From Pseudomonas yangonensis (GTDB taxonomy: Bacteria; Pseudomonadota; Gammaproteobacteria; Pseudomonadales; Pseudomonadaceae): 64,000 nt of DNA. Of this stretch, positions 53,858 through 61,780 are shown in pieces. Numbering within the stretch: the first letter of the stretch is position 1; each line of letters opens with the position of its first letter. The stretch covers positions 164,473-228,472 of the forward strand of contig NZ_BLJU01000007.1 in NCBI RefSeq assembly GCF_009932725.1, written 5' to 3'. The notes under the pieces were generated by a model. That model was not told where the DNA came from. It ran no database searches and was given only the letters and a program-made list of their open reading frames with translations. Both the position numbers and the translations under genes were made by a program.

Positions 53858-54565
53858 TCAGCCCAGGCGCAGCTGCCCCATGCCCTGCAACACGCTGGCA
53901 CCGGTGAACAGCATGACGATCTGCTCCTCGGCCAGCGCACAGATCGCCTCGCGCCGCTGCGGCTGACCGATGTAGTCCAGCGACTGCTCGAACAGGCTGC
54001 GACTGATCAGCCCCGAAACCTGGCGCACCGCCGCCGCGCTGACGGTATCCGGTAGCAGCTTGAACTCGATGATGTCCTCGGCCATGTCATCGGCGAAGTC
54101 GTCCATCACCTGGCGCAGGGCCTCGCGCAACACGGACGACGCGCCATGCAGCTCACGCACCCCGATGATGAACGCCTCCGGATGCTCGGCGACGAAGTCG
54201 AAGAACAGCTGCACCGTCTCGTGACACACCCGCCGCCCGCGCCCGAGATCGATACCCAGTAGTTTGGGCAGCAGCGGCCCCTCATCCTTGACCGCACGCT
54301 GCGCTGCCTCGCGGCGCAGATCGCGCAGCGGTTGGCGCAGCAGCCGGGTGATCTCGCCGATCACGGTCAGGCCGAGGTCGTCGACATCGCGAAAGTGACG
54401 GTAGAAGGTGTTGGGGTTGAGCCCCGCCTCGCGCGCCAGCTCGCGCAGGCCCAGGCTGCTGAGGCTGCGGCTGGTCGATGTGAGACGTAACGCCGCCTCC
54501 ATCAGCAGGCGCTTGCCAGGCGCTTCGCTGGCCCTGTCGCGTAACTGCGCATCGTCGTTGTGCAT
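53858..54565 (-). CDS. TetR family repressor (235 aa)
   Basis: The N-terminal helix-turn-helix is LRELAREAGLNPNTFYRHF, typical of TetR/FabR-like regulators. The C-terminal part is helical and would bind a hydrophobic ligand. It is divergent from a monooxygenase/dehydrogenase operon, and two matching dyads lie in the 116-base gap, so it most probably controls that operon and itself. The ligand is unknown, perhaps a fatty acid or ketone (inference). Confidence 0.88.
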   Translation of the reverse strand: MHNDDAQLRDRASEAPGKRLLMEAALRLTSTSRSLSSLGLRELAREAGLNPNTFYRHFRDVDDLGLTVIGEITRLLRQPLRDLRREAAQRAVKDEGPLLPKLLGIDLGRGRRVCHETVQLFFDFVAEHPEAFIIGVRELHGASSVLREALRQVMDDFADDMAEDIIEFKLLPDTVSAAAVRQVSGLISRSLFEQSLDYIGQPQRREAICALAEEQIVMLFTGASVLQGMGQLRLG

Positions 54566-54614
54566 CCTTACCCCTACCTAAAGTTGGTTTGTCGATTCGA
54601 TGGCTTGCCGCGAA

Positions 54615-54650
54615 GTATACACATGTCTACCTTGGTATACAGATGTAGAC
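54615..54650. promoter_or_regulatory. Tandem operators for the TetR-family regulator
   Basis: Two 16-base imperfect dyads of the form GTATACANATGTNNAC at 54615-54630 and 54635-54650. Each matches its own complement at 12 of 16 positions, and their centres are 20 bases apart, about two helical turns. They lie 32-67 bases before the monooxygenase start and 50-85 bases before the repressor start. Confidence 0.7.
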
Positions 54651-54681
54651 ACCAACAAGAACGACAAGCAGGAGCCCGGCC

Positions 54682-56235
54682 ATGAATGCGCCCGTGTCAC
54701 CCCCTACCGCTGCCCGCCATTGCAAGATCGCCATCCTCGGCAGCGGCTTCTCCGGCCTCGGCATGGCCATCCGCCTCAAACAACAGGGCGAGCAGGACTT
54801 CCTGCTGTTCGAAAAGGAAGCCGGCGTCGGCGGCACCTGGCGGGTGAACAACTACCCGGGTTGCGGCTGCGACGTGCAATCGCACCTGTACTCCTTTTCC
54901 TTCGAGCCCAACCCGAACTGGACGCGGATGTTCGCAAGGCAGCCGGAAATCAAGGCCTACCTGGAAGGCTGCTGGGAAAAGTACCGCTTGCAGGACAAGA
55001 CCCTGCTGGGCACCGAAGTGGTACAGATCCGCTGGGACGAGCACGCCGAGCTGTGGCACCTGCAGGATCGCGCCGGTAACCAGTACAGCGCGCAGTTCGT
55101 GGTCTCCGGTATGGGCGCCCTGTCCACACCCTCGATCCCCAGGCTTAAGGGCCTGGAGCACTTCACCGGCGAGGTGTTCCACTCGCAGCAGTGGAATCAC
55201 GACTATGACCTGAGCGGCAAACGCGTGGCGGTGATCGGCACCGGCGCCTCGGCCATCCAGTTCGTGCCGCAGATTCAGAAGCAGGTGGCGCGGCTCGATC
55301 TCTACCAGCGCACTGCGCCGTGGATCATGCCCAAGCCCGATCGCGCCATTGCCGATGGCGAACGCCAGCGCTTCAAGCGCTTTCCGCTGGTGCAGAAGCT
55401 CTGGCGCGGCGCCCTGTACGGCATCCTCGAAAGCCGGGTGATCGCCTTCGCCTTCGCCCCACGCCTGCTGCGCATGGCTCAGGGCATCGCCAAGCTGTAC
55501 ATCAAGAAGCAGATCAAGGACCCGGTGCTGCGCGCCAAGGTCACCCCGGACTACACCATGGGCTGCAAGCGGGTGCTGATCTCCAATGACTACTATCCGG
55601 CGCTGACCCAGGCCAACGTCGAGGTCATCACCGACGGTATCGCCGAAATCCTGCCCAATGCCGTACGCACCGCCGACGGCCAGGAGCGCGAGGTGGATGC
55701 CATCATCTTCGGCACCGGCTTCACCCCCAGCGACCCGCTGCCGCGCGGCACGGTGTTCGGCCGCGGCGGCGTCGATCTGCTCGACACCTGGCCCGAAGGC
55801 CCGGAAGCCTACAAGGGCACCATGACCGCGGGCTTCCCCAACCTGTTCTTCCTCATGGGGCCGAACACCGGCCTTGGCCACAACTCCATGGTCTACATGA
55901 TCGAGTCGCAGATCACCTATGTGCTCGGCGCCCTCAGGCAGCTAGAAGAAGGCCGGCTGCAGAGCCTGGAACCCAAGCGCGAGGCGCAGGACGCCTTCAA
56001 CCGCAAGATCCAGGGCACCCTCGGCAGCACCGTATGGAACGCCGGCGGCTGCATGAGCTGGTATCTGCACCCGGTCAGCGGGCGCAACTGCACGGTGTGG
56101 CCGGGCTTCACCTGGCGCTTTCGCATGCTGACGCGCAACTTCGATCCGCATGCCTACCACTTCAGCCGTAAGCACGCCGCCCATCCGGCGCAGAGCAATG
56201 CCATCACCCTCGCCGCGCAGGAGGTCAGCGCATGA
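54682..56235 (+). CDS. Flavin-containing (Baeyer-Villiger-type) monooxygenase (517 aa)
   Basis: FAD site GSGFSG near residue 20, NADPH site GTGASA near residue 190, and between them the Baeyer-Villiger fingerprint F-x-G-x3-H-x3-W (FTGEVFHSQQW). Length fits class B monooxygenases that convert ketones to esters or lactones. An SDR gene overlaps its stop (ATGA), suggesting one pathway: alcohol to ketone, ketone to ester. In P. aeruginosa the equivalent genes are PA1538 and PA1537. Substrate not known. Confidence 0.9.
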   Translation: MNAPVSPPTAARHCKIAILGSGFSGLGMAIRLKQQGEQDFLLFEKEAGVGGTWRVNNYPGCGCDVQSHLYSFSFEPNPNWTRMFARQPEIKAYLEGCWEKYRLQDKTLLGTEVVQIRWDEHAELWHLQDRAGNQYSAQFVVSGMGALSTPSIPRLKGLEHFTGEVFHSQQWNHDYDLSGKRVAVIGTGASAIQFVPQIQKQVARLDLYQRTAPWIMPKPDRAIADGERQRFKRFPLVQKLWRGALYGILESRVIAFAFAPRLLRMAQGIAKLYIKKQIKDPVLRAKVTPDYTMGCKRVLISNDYYPALTQANVEVITDGIAEILPNAVRTADGQEREVDAIIFGTGFTPSDPLPRGTVFGRGGVDLLDTWPEGPEAYKGTMTAGFPNLFFLMGPNTGLGHNSMVYMIESQITYVLGALRQLEEGRLQSLEPKREAQDAFNRKIQGTLGSTVWNAGGCMSWYLHPVSGRNCTVWPGFTWRFRMLTRNFDPHAYHFSRKHAAHPAQSNAITLAAQEVSA

Positions 56236-57119
56236 AATCCTTCGAGAACAAGGTAGCCGCCATCACCGGCGCCGGCTCCGGTATCGGCCGCGCCCTCGCC
56301 TATCACCTGGCGCGCCAGGGCTGCCACCTGGCGCTGTCCGACGTCAATGTCGAAGGCCTCCAAGAAACCGTCGAGCAGGCCCGCAAGCTCGGCGTCACCG
56401 TCAGCGGACAACGCGTCGACGTCGCCGACCGCGCTGCCGTCGAGGCATGGGCCGAGCAGGTCGTCAGCGAGTTCGGCCGGGTCAACGCCATCTTCAACAA
56501 TGCCGGCGTGGCTCAGGGCGGCACCGTGGAGGGCAACGACCATGCCGACTACGAATGGATCATGAACATCAACTTCTGGGGCGTGGTCAACGGCACCAAG
56601 GCCTTCCTGCCCTACCTCAAGGCGGCCGGCCAGGGTCACGTGGTCAACGTCTCCAGCGTGTTCGGCCTGTTCTCCCAGCCGGGCATGAGCGCCTACAACG
56701 CCAGCAAGTTCGCCGTGCGCGGTTTTACCGAATCGCTGCGCCAGGAGTTGGACATGGCCGATTGCGAGGTTTCCGCCAGTTGCGTGCATCCGGGCGGCAT
56801 CAGGACCAACATCGCCAAGACGGCGCGGATGAACGACAGCCTGGCCAAGGTCACCGGCCAGGAGGCGGAACAGGCGCGCCAGCAGTTCAACGACCAGTTG
56901 CTGCGCACCACGCCGGAACAGGCGGCCAAGGTCATCGTAAACGGAGTGCTGGCCAACAAACGGCGCATTCTGATCGGTGCCGATGCCCATGCCCTGGACT
57001 GGATGCAGCGCAGCATGCCGGCGCTGTATCAGCGCCTGGTGACCGTCTCGATGCGCCTGGCGGCGCGCTTCGCGCCGAAGCCGAGAAACCTCGACAAGGT
57101 GAGTGAGGCTGCCGAGTAG
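56232..57119 (+). CDS. Short-chain dehydrogenase/reductase (295 aa)
   Basis: Classical SDR. Cofactor loop GAGSGIGRAL, the acid that follows (SDVN) points to NAD rather than NADP, NNAG motif, catalytic Ser in NVSSVFG and YNASK with Tyr and Lys. It is co-translated with the monooxygenase and likely supplies or removes the ketone. A perfect 12-base hairpin terminator follows. Confidence 0.9.
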   Translation: MKSFENKVAAITGAGSGIGRALAYHLARQGCHLALSDVNVEGLQETVEQARKLGVTVSGQRVDVADRAAVEAWAEQVVSEFGRVNAIFNNAGVAQGGTVEGNDHADYEWIMNINFWGVVNGTKAFLPYLKAAGQGHVVNVSSVFGLFSQPGMSAYNASKFAVRGFTESLRQELDMADCEVSASCVHPGGIRTNIAKTARMNDSLAKVTGQEAEQARQQFNDQLLRTTPEQAAKVIVNGVLANKRRILIGADAHALDWMQRSMPALYQRLVTVSMRLAARFAPKPRNLDKVSEAAE

Positions 57120-57137
57120 GGGCTCATCAGCAGCAGA

Positions 57138-57165
57138 CGCAGGGCCGGCCGTTGCCGGCCCTGCG
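57138..57165 (+). terminator. Terminator of the monooxygenase/SDR operon
   Basis: CGCAGGGCCGGC, CGTT, GCCGGCCCTGCG, followed by CGTTTG. Very stable stem with a poor T-run. Confidence 0.7.
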
Positions 57166-57319
57166 CGTTTGTCGGGCAACGCTCGCAGCCGCGACATCTG
57201 GACTATCGTAGAGGGAACAGACGCACCACTCATCCACGCGGCGCCGCTACCGGCTCCCGGCTGGAACCTCGGTGTAGCGTCGACGCCGAGGGCGGCGCCT
57301 TGATCCACGAGGTGGCCTC

Positions 57320-57568
57320 ATGAGCGCGCTTACCTGCACCCACCGCGATCACGTCATCCGCGCCAGTGTCATGGAACATCCCGGCCTGCCCACGCCCTGG
57401 GCCGGCGGATGCCAGATCACCGATCCCGACGGCAACACCAGCAAACGTCAGACTCTGCCGGTGGATTACGCCTTCATGGATGACCTGCACAAGGCCCAGC
57501 ATGCGTCCATCGCCCATGGCAAATGGCTGGTGGATCAGAAGCTGGATCACGGCCGCAACTGGCATTGA
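57320..57568 (+). CDS. Small conserved-looking protein of unknown function (82 aa)
   Basis: Begins MSALTCTHRDHVIRASVMEH and ends KLDHGRNWH; polar, no signal peptide, several histidines. GAGGTGG lies before the ATG. I do not recognise a family. It stands alone between a terminator and a REP-type element, in the place of a hypothetical gene of P. aeruginosa. Confidence 0.6.
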   Translation: MSALTCTHRDHVIRASVMEHPGLPTPWAGGCQITDPDGNTSKRQTLPVDYAFMDDLHKAQHASIAHGKWLVDQKLDHGRNWH

Positions 57569-57580
57569 CGACAACCCAGA

Positions 57581-57640
57581 CGTAGCCCGGATGAATCCGG
57601 GAGAGATCGGGAATTGTCCCCGGATTGCATCCGGGCTACG
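57581..57640. repeat. Composite REP-like palindrome (GTAGCCCGGAT family)
   Basis: CGTAGCCCGGATGAATCCGG at one end, CCGGATTGCATCCGGGCTAC at the other, around a short GA-rich spacer. Same family as the copy at 15153-15179. Confidence 0.8.
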
Positions 57641-57851
57641 AATGGTCGCGCAACGGCTCGAGCAGCGGCTTGAGTCCGTTGTGGTCGATCTCCTGCATCA
57701 GCGCGAGCAGTTGGCCCAGCTCGCCCTTGGGAAACCCTGTGCGGGCGAACCAGTTTAGGTAGTGGCCCGGCAGATCGGCGATCAGCCGGTCCTTGTACTT
57801 GCCGTAGGGCATGCGGCGGGTCACCAGGAGTTTCAGCGCTTCGGGGTTCAT
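57636..57851 (-). CDS. DUF3820 family protein (71 aa)
   Basis: Carries the DUF3820 pattern: MPYGKYKDRLIADLPGHYLNWF and FPKGELGQLLALM. Family members are small proteins, some listed as quorum-regulated; no biochemical activity is established. The start MNPEALK was chosen because the family pattern begins soon after it; the ribosome site is weak. Its stop lies within the REP-like element at 57581-57640. Confidence 0.75.
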   Translation of the reverse strand: MNPEALKLLVTRRMPYGKYKDRLIADLPGHYLNWFARTGFPKGELGQLLALMQEIDHNGLKPLLEPLRDHS

Positions 57852-57897
57852 CGGTGGCTCGAGTGGCGGAAAAAGAACCCTGTCATTGTGCCAGGCA

Positions 57898-58491
57898 TCA
57901 GTCGCGCAGTGCTTCGCGTACGAACTCCAGGCGATCCTGGCCGAAGAACATCTCGCCATTGACGAAACAGGTCGGTGCGCCGAATACGCCGCGCTTGACC
58001 GCCTCTTCGGTGCTCGCCTTGAGCGCGTCCTTGACCTGCTGTTCGGCGATCTGCGACTGCAACGCCTGGGCGTCGAAGCCGGCCGCATTCAGCACTTCGG
58101 CCACCTTGGCCGGATCGCCCATGTTAATACCCTCAACCCAGATCGCCTGAAACAGCGCCTGCAAGGCATCGTCGAAGCGCTCCGGCTGATGCAGTTGCAC
58201 TGCCACCAACAGGCGCATCAGCGTCAGGGTATTGATGGGGAAATGCGGGTTGAAGCGCATCGGCACGCCGTAGCGCTCGGCGAAGCGTGCCAGGTCGCGC
58301 AGCATGTAGTGCCCCTTGGCCGGAATCATCGCCGGCGAGGCGTTGCCGGTGGCCTGGAACACCGCGCCCAGCAGCATCGGCCGATGGACCAGCGTGGCGC
58401 CAGTGTCGCGGCAAAGCAATGGTAACTGGGTATGGGCCAGGTAGGAGGCCGGGCTGCCCAGGTCGAAGAAGAACTCCACCGTCTTGTTCAT
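57898..58491 (-). CDS. DsbA-fold isomerase, 2-hydroxychromene-2-carboxylate isomerase-like (197 aa)
   Basis: Thioredoxin-superfamily kappa-class protein. N-terminal EFFFDLGSPASYLAHTQL contains the serine that replaces a DsbA CxxC; GVFGAPTCFVNGEMFFGQDRL is the conserved cis-Pro end. These isomerases act with glutathione on aromatic degradation intermediates, but no such pathway is nearby. The ATG at 58491 was preferred to an upstream GTG. It is co-oriented with the SDR gene 43 bases upstream. Confidence 0.85.
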   Translation of the reverse strand: MNKTVEFFFDLGSPASYLAHTQLPLLCRDTGATLVHRPMLLGAVFQATGNASPAMIPAKGHYMLRDLARFAERYGVPMRFNPHFPINTLTLMRLLVAVQLHQPERFDDALQALFQAIWVEGINMGDPAKVAEVLNAAGFDAQALQSQIAEQQVKDALKASTEEAVKRGVFGAPTCFVNGEMFFGQDRLEFVREALRD

Positions 58492-58534
58492 CAGTTTCAC
58501 TCGTTCGTTATTGTCATCATGGGTTCAGCGCAGG

Positions 58535-59266
58535 TTACCAGCGCTCGATCCATGGACGCAGATCCAGCTCGAAAGTCCAGGCGTCGCGCGGCTGAGCGTG
58601 CAGGAACCAGTAGCTGTCGGCGATATGCTTAGGATCGAGAATGCCATCCTGATCCTTCCTGGCGTACAGCTCGGGAAAGCTGTCGCGGATGAAGGCGGTA
58701 TCGATGGCGCCGTCCACCACCACATGGGCGACATGGATATTCAGCGGCCCCAACTCGCGCGCCATGCTCTGCGCCAGCGCACGGATGCCGTGCTTGGCGC
58801 CGGCAAAGGCGGCGAACCCGGCGGCACCACGCAGCCCGGCCGTGGCACCGGTGAACAGGATGGTGCCGCGTCCGCGCGTGACCATGCGCTTGGCCACCGC
58901 CTGGCTGGTGAGAAAGCCGGCGAAGCAGGCCATTTCCCAGATCTTGAAATACTTGCGCGCGGTTTCTTCAAGGACGCTGCACGGCACGTTGGCGCCGATG
59001 TTGAACACCATCACCTCGATGGGGCCGATGTCACGCTCGATGCTTTCGACCAGCTCGGCCACCTGCTCCTCGCGCCGCGCATCGGAGGCAAAACCATGAG
59101 CCTCACCGCCTGCGCTGCGGATGTCCTCCAGCAGCGGCTGCAGCTTGTCCAGGCTGCGGCGGGTGACGCAGGCAACATAGCCCTCACGGGCAAAACGCCG
59201 GGCGATGGCACCACCAGTGGCGTCGCCTGCGCCAATGATCAAAGCGACCTTCTTGTTCTCGTTCAT
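58535..59266 (-). CDS. SDR-fold protein lacking the catalytic Ser and Tyr (243 aa)
   Basis: The N-terminal cofactor loop GAGDATGGAIA and the N-x-G-x-N region are present, so it has the SDR fold. In the active-site segment, the usual ISSVAG and YSASK become FTGATAG and FAGAK: the catalytic serine is replaced and the tyrosine is phenylalanine, while the lysine remains. Activity as a classic dehydrogenase is doubtful. It precedes the DsbA-fold gene on the same strand. Confidence 0.82.
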   Translation of the reverse strand: MNENKKVALIIGAGDATGGAIARRFAREGYVACVTRRSLDKLQPLLEDIRSAGGEAHGFASDARREEQVAELVESIERDIGPIEVMVFNIGANVPCSVLEETARKYFKIWEMACFAGFLTSQAVAKRMVTRGRGTILFTGATAGLRGAAGFAAFAGAKHGIRALAQSMARELGPLNIHVAHVVVDGAIDTAFIRDSFPELYARKDQDGILDPKHIADSYWFLHAQPRDAWTFELDLRPWIERW

Positions 59267-59389
59267 GGCCCACTCCGTTGATTGACGGCCGTTAGCTTAG
59301 CGAACGTCATGCCTGAACACACATTGAAGCCTGTCGGCCGAGCGCGGATGCCGTTAACCTACGTGGGTTCTTTCTGCCAGGATCGATCC

Positions 59390-60040
59390 ATGTCGCACAC
59401 TCCTTCCCCGCTGGTTGGTGAAACCCCGTTGCACGCCGTCGAAGTGCGCATCCTCGGTTGCCTGATCGAGAAGCAGCTGACCACGCCGGAAACCTATCCG
59501 CTGACACTCAATGCGGTGCAGCTGGCCTGTAATCAGAAGACCAGCCGCGAACCACTCATGAACCTGGAAACCGGCGAAACCGGACGTTATCTGCGCAGCC
59601 TGGAGGGCCGCGGCCTGGTGCACCTGGTAATGGGCAGTCGCGCCGACCGCTGGGAGCAGCGCTGCGACAAGCAGCTGGAGCTGGTCAAGCCGCAGACGGT
59701 GCTGCTCGGATTGCTGATGCTGCGCGGCCCGCAGACCCTCAACGAACTGCTCACGCGCAGCAACCGCATGCATGACTTTGACGACGTGGACGAAGTGCAG
59801 CATCAGCTGGAGCGCCTGATCGCTCGCGGCCTGGTCGTGCTGCTGCCACGCCAGAGCGGTCAGCGCGAGGATCGCTACATGCATCTGCTGGGCGAACAGG
59901 CCGATCTGGAAACTCTCCTGGCAAACCGTCCAGCTGCTCGTGGAGAGGCTGCGGCACCTAACGAAGATCGTCTGGTCGAACTGGAAGCGCGCATAGCTGC
60001 GCTCGAAGAGCGCCTGGCCCGCCTGGACGGCGCACAATGA
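59390..60040 (+). CDS. YceH (DUF480) family protein (216 aa)
   Basis: Two winged-helix-like halves: [36 protein letters not shown] (given here in parts: [30 protein letters not shown]) and [20 protein letters not shown]. The C-terminus is a coiled coil ([15 protein letters not shown]). Function unknown. The start at 59390 fits family N-termini. An I78-type lipoprotein gene follows at once. Confidence 0.88.
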   Translation: MSHTPSPLVGETPLHAVEVRILGCLIEKQLTTPETYPLTLNAVQLACNQKTSREPLMNLETGETGRYLRSLEGRGLVHLVMGSRADRWEQRCDKQLELVKPQTVLLGLLMLRGPQTLNELLTRSNRMHDFDDVDEVQHQLERLIARGLVVLLPRQSGQREDRYMHLLGEQADLETLLANRPAARGEAAAPNEDRLVELEARIAALEERLARLDGAQ

Positions 60041-60072
60041 CAACCATACCAATGGCAAAGGAGCCCACAGCG

Positions 60073-60387
60073 TTGAATTTCAAGACTCGTTTCAGCCTGA
60101 TTCTTGCCGCAGCCCTGTTCGCAGCCGGCTGCAGCAGTACGGCCGAAAAATCCGAACCGTCGGCAACGCCTGCCGACACCAGCCAGGGCTGCAGCTCTTC
60201 TGCAGTCGAAAATCTCAAGGGCAAGACCGCGACGCCGGAGCTGCTCGAACAGGCACGGCAGCAGGCGGGCGCCAGCACGGCTCGCATTCTGACACCCAAC
60301 AGCGTGGTGACCTTGGAATACAATGGTCAACGCCTTAACCTCAACGTCGATGATCAGCGAGTCATCACCCGCGTATCCTGCGGTTGA
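60073..60387 (+). CDS. Lipoprotein with peptidase-inhibitor I78-type domain, TTG start (104 aa)
   Basis: AAAGGAG lies nine bases before a TTG at 60073; from there the protein reads as a normal lipoprotein signal with lipobox AAGC. An ATG further upstream in the same frame (60037) would give an odd polar extension. The mature part matches the I78 elastase-inhibitor family (QAGASTARILTPNSVVTLEY, LNLNVDDQRVITRVSCG) with two cysteines. It would inhibit serine proteases in the periplasm or outer membrane. Confidence 0.8.
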   Translation: MNFKTRFSLILAAALFAAGCSSTAEKSEPSATPADTSQGCSSSAVENLKGKTATPELLEQARQQAGASTARILTPNSVVTLEYNGQRLNLNVDDQRVITRVSCG

Positions 60388-60456
60388 TGCCACCGGGTGC
60401 GGGTTGCCCCCGCACCACTTGCCGAAAACATCCCTACCTTCGCATAGGCCAACGCC

Positions 60457-60909
60457 ATGACCTCCCAAGTGGAACCCTGCGCCGAGCTGATGCTGGATAA
60501 CCAGCTGTGCTTCGCCCTCTATTCCACCTCGCTGATGATGACCAAGACCTACAAACCGCTGTTGCAGGCGCTCGGTCTCACCTATCCGCAATATCTGGCC
60601 ATGCTGGTGCTGTGGGAAAACGAGGGCATTACCGTCAGCGAGATCAGCGCACGCATGCTGACCGATCCTGGTTCACTGACACCACTGCTCAAGCGCCTGG
60701 AAAGCGAAGGCCTGTTGCAACGCCAACGCAGCAGTCAGGATGAACGCGTGGTTCAGCTACACCTCACCGACAAGGGGCGTGCATTGCACGAACAGGCCAA
60801 GGCATTGCCTGCCTGCATTCTCAAGGCCTCTGCATTGAGCATTGACCAGTTGACCCAACTGCGTGACGACCTGATCGAACTGCGCGGCCATCTGCAGGAC
60901 GCGCTCTGA
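60457..60909 (+). CDS. ohrR: Organic-peroxide-sensing repressor OhrR, MarR family (150 aa)
   Basis: Cys18 in LDNQLCFALYST is the peroxide-sensing cysteine of the OhrR family, and the winged helix contains ISARMLTDPGSLTPLLKRLE and QDERVVQLHLT. Oxidation releases it from DNA. The target gene ohr lies 394 bases downstream. I do not see the TACAATT-type operator at a clear place in the gap. Confidence 0.92.
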   Translation: MTSQVEPCAELMLDNQLCFALYSTSLMMTKTYKPLLQALGLTYPQYLAMLVLWENEGITVSEISARMLTDPGSLTPLLKRLESEGLLQRQRSSQDERVVQLHLTDKGRALHEQAKALPACILKASALSIDQLTQLRDDLIELRGHLQDAL

Positions 60910-61147
60910 TCTCTGGCGATGCCAAAGCTCATCGCCTCTGACCGATCCAACGCCCATCGTCGAACGCCGAAAGTCCACAGTTAGCGATACGGCACTGCGC
61001 GCTCCCTCACCGCGCATTTTGGCGCATTGTTCCTTCAGCCTCTTTCTTTGCTGGAGCGGCGAAGCTCGCCACGCCCGAGCGAAGCTTCCTGGCGTTCATT
61101 CGCGTACTTTTTCTGAGTAAGTACCGCTACGGCCCTTGCGCCGCCTG

Positions 61148-61240
61148 CTTATTCCAATAAATAAGTTTTCTATAACCAAATAATCCACAAATTTATCTTG
61201 CGCACTAATATTTATCGCAATACATTTCTTCCCATGGAAA
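61148..61240. other. AT-rich stretch upstream of ohr
   Basis: Visibly richer in A and T than the rest of the window, with TTGCG/CGCAA arms at 61198-61202 and 61216-61220. It occupies part of the 394-base gap between ohrR and ohr and probably holds the ohr promoter. No reliable gene is seen there. Confidence 0.5.
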
Positions 61241-61303
61241 CGGTTATCGCGCAAACGTTTAGCAAACCAATCCATCATTCACTTACCGACGAGGATCACC
61301 ACC

Positions 61304-61729
61304 ATGACTATCGAAAACGTTCTCTACCGTGCAACCGCTGAAGCCTTCGGTGGCCGTGAAGGCCGCGCCGTTTCCTCCGACGGCATCCTGGACATCGCCC
61401 TGACCACCCCGAAAGAACTCGGTGGCGCCGGCGGCAACGGCACCAACCCGGAACAACTCTTCGCCGCCGGCTACTCCGCCTGCTTCCTCGGCGCCCTGAA
61501 GTTCGTCGCCGCCCGCGACAAGCTGAGCATCCCGGCTGACACCTTCATCGAAGGCACCGTCGGCATCGGCGCTATCCCCACCGGCTTCGGCATCGAAGTG
61601 GAACTGCGCATCAGCCTGCCGGGCCTCGAGCGCGACGCCGCACAAACCCTGGTGGATCGCGCGCACATCGTCTGCCCGTACTCCAACGCCACCCGCGGCA
61701 ACATCGACGTCACTTTGACCATAGTCTGA
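61304..61729 (+). CDS. ohr: Organic hydroperoxide resistance protein Ohr (141 aa)
   Basis: Thiol-dependent peroxidase that reduces organic and fatty-acid hydroperoxides. Catalytic Cys60 ([12 protein letters not shown]) and resolving Cys124 ([12 protein letters not shown]) are present. The family opening [17 protein letters not shown] is clear. A secreted esterase gene follows 51 bases later and may be in the same transcript. An AT-rich stretch lies just upstream. Confidence 0.96.
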   Translation: MTIENVLYRATAEAFGGREGRAVSSDGILDIALTTPKELGGAGGNGTNPEQLFAAGYSACFLGALKFVAARDKLSIPADTFIEGTVGIGAIPTGFGIEVELRISLPGLERDAAQTLVDRAHIVCPYSNATRGNIDVTLTIV

Positions 61730-61780
61730 CCGATCCGACGCCGGGCTTCCCGGCGCCCTCCCACTAAAAGGAACAGGCAC

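Noticed and set aside
61096..61278. A 60-codon minus-strand frame ending YSEKVRE in the AT-rich stretch
   Set aside because: No ribosome site, no family, and it overlaps the likely ohr promoter region.
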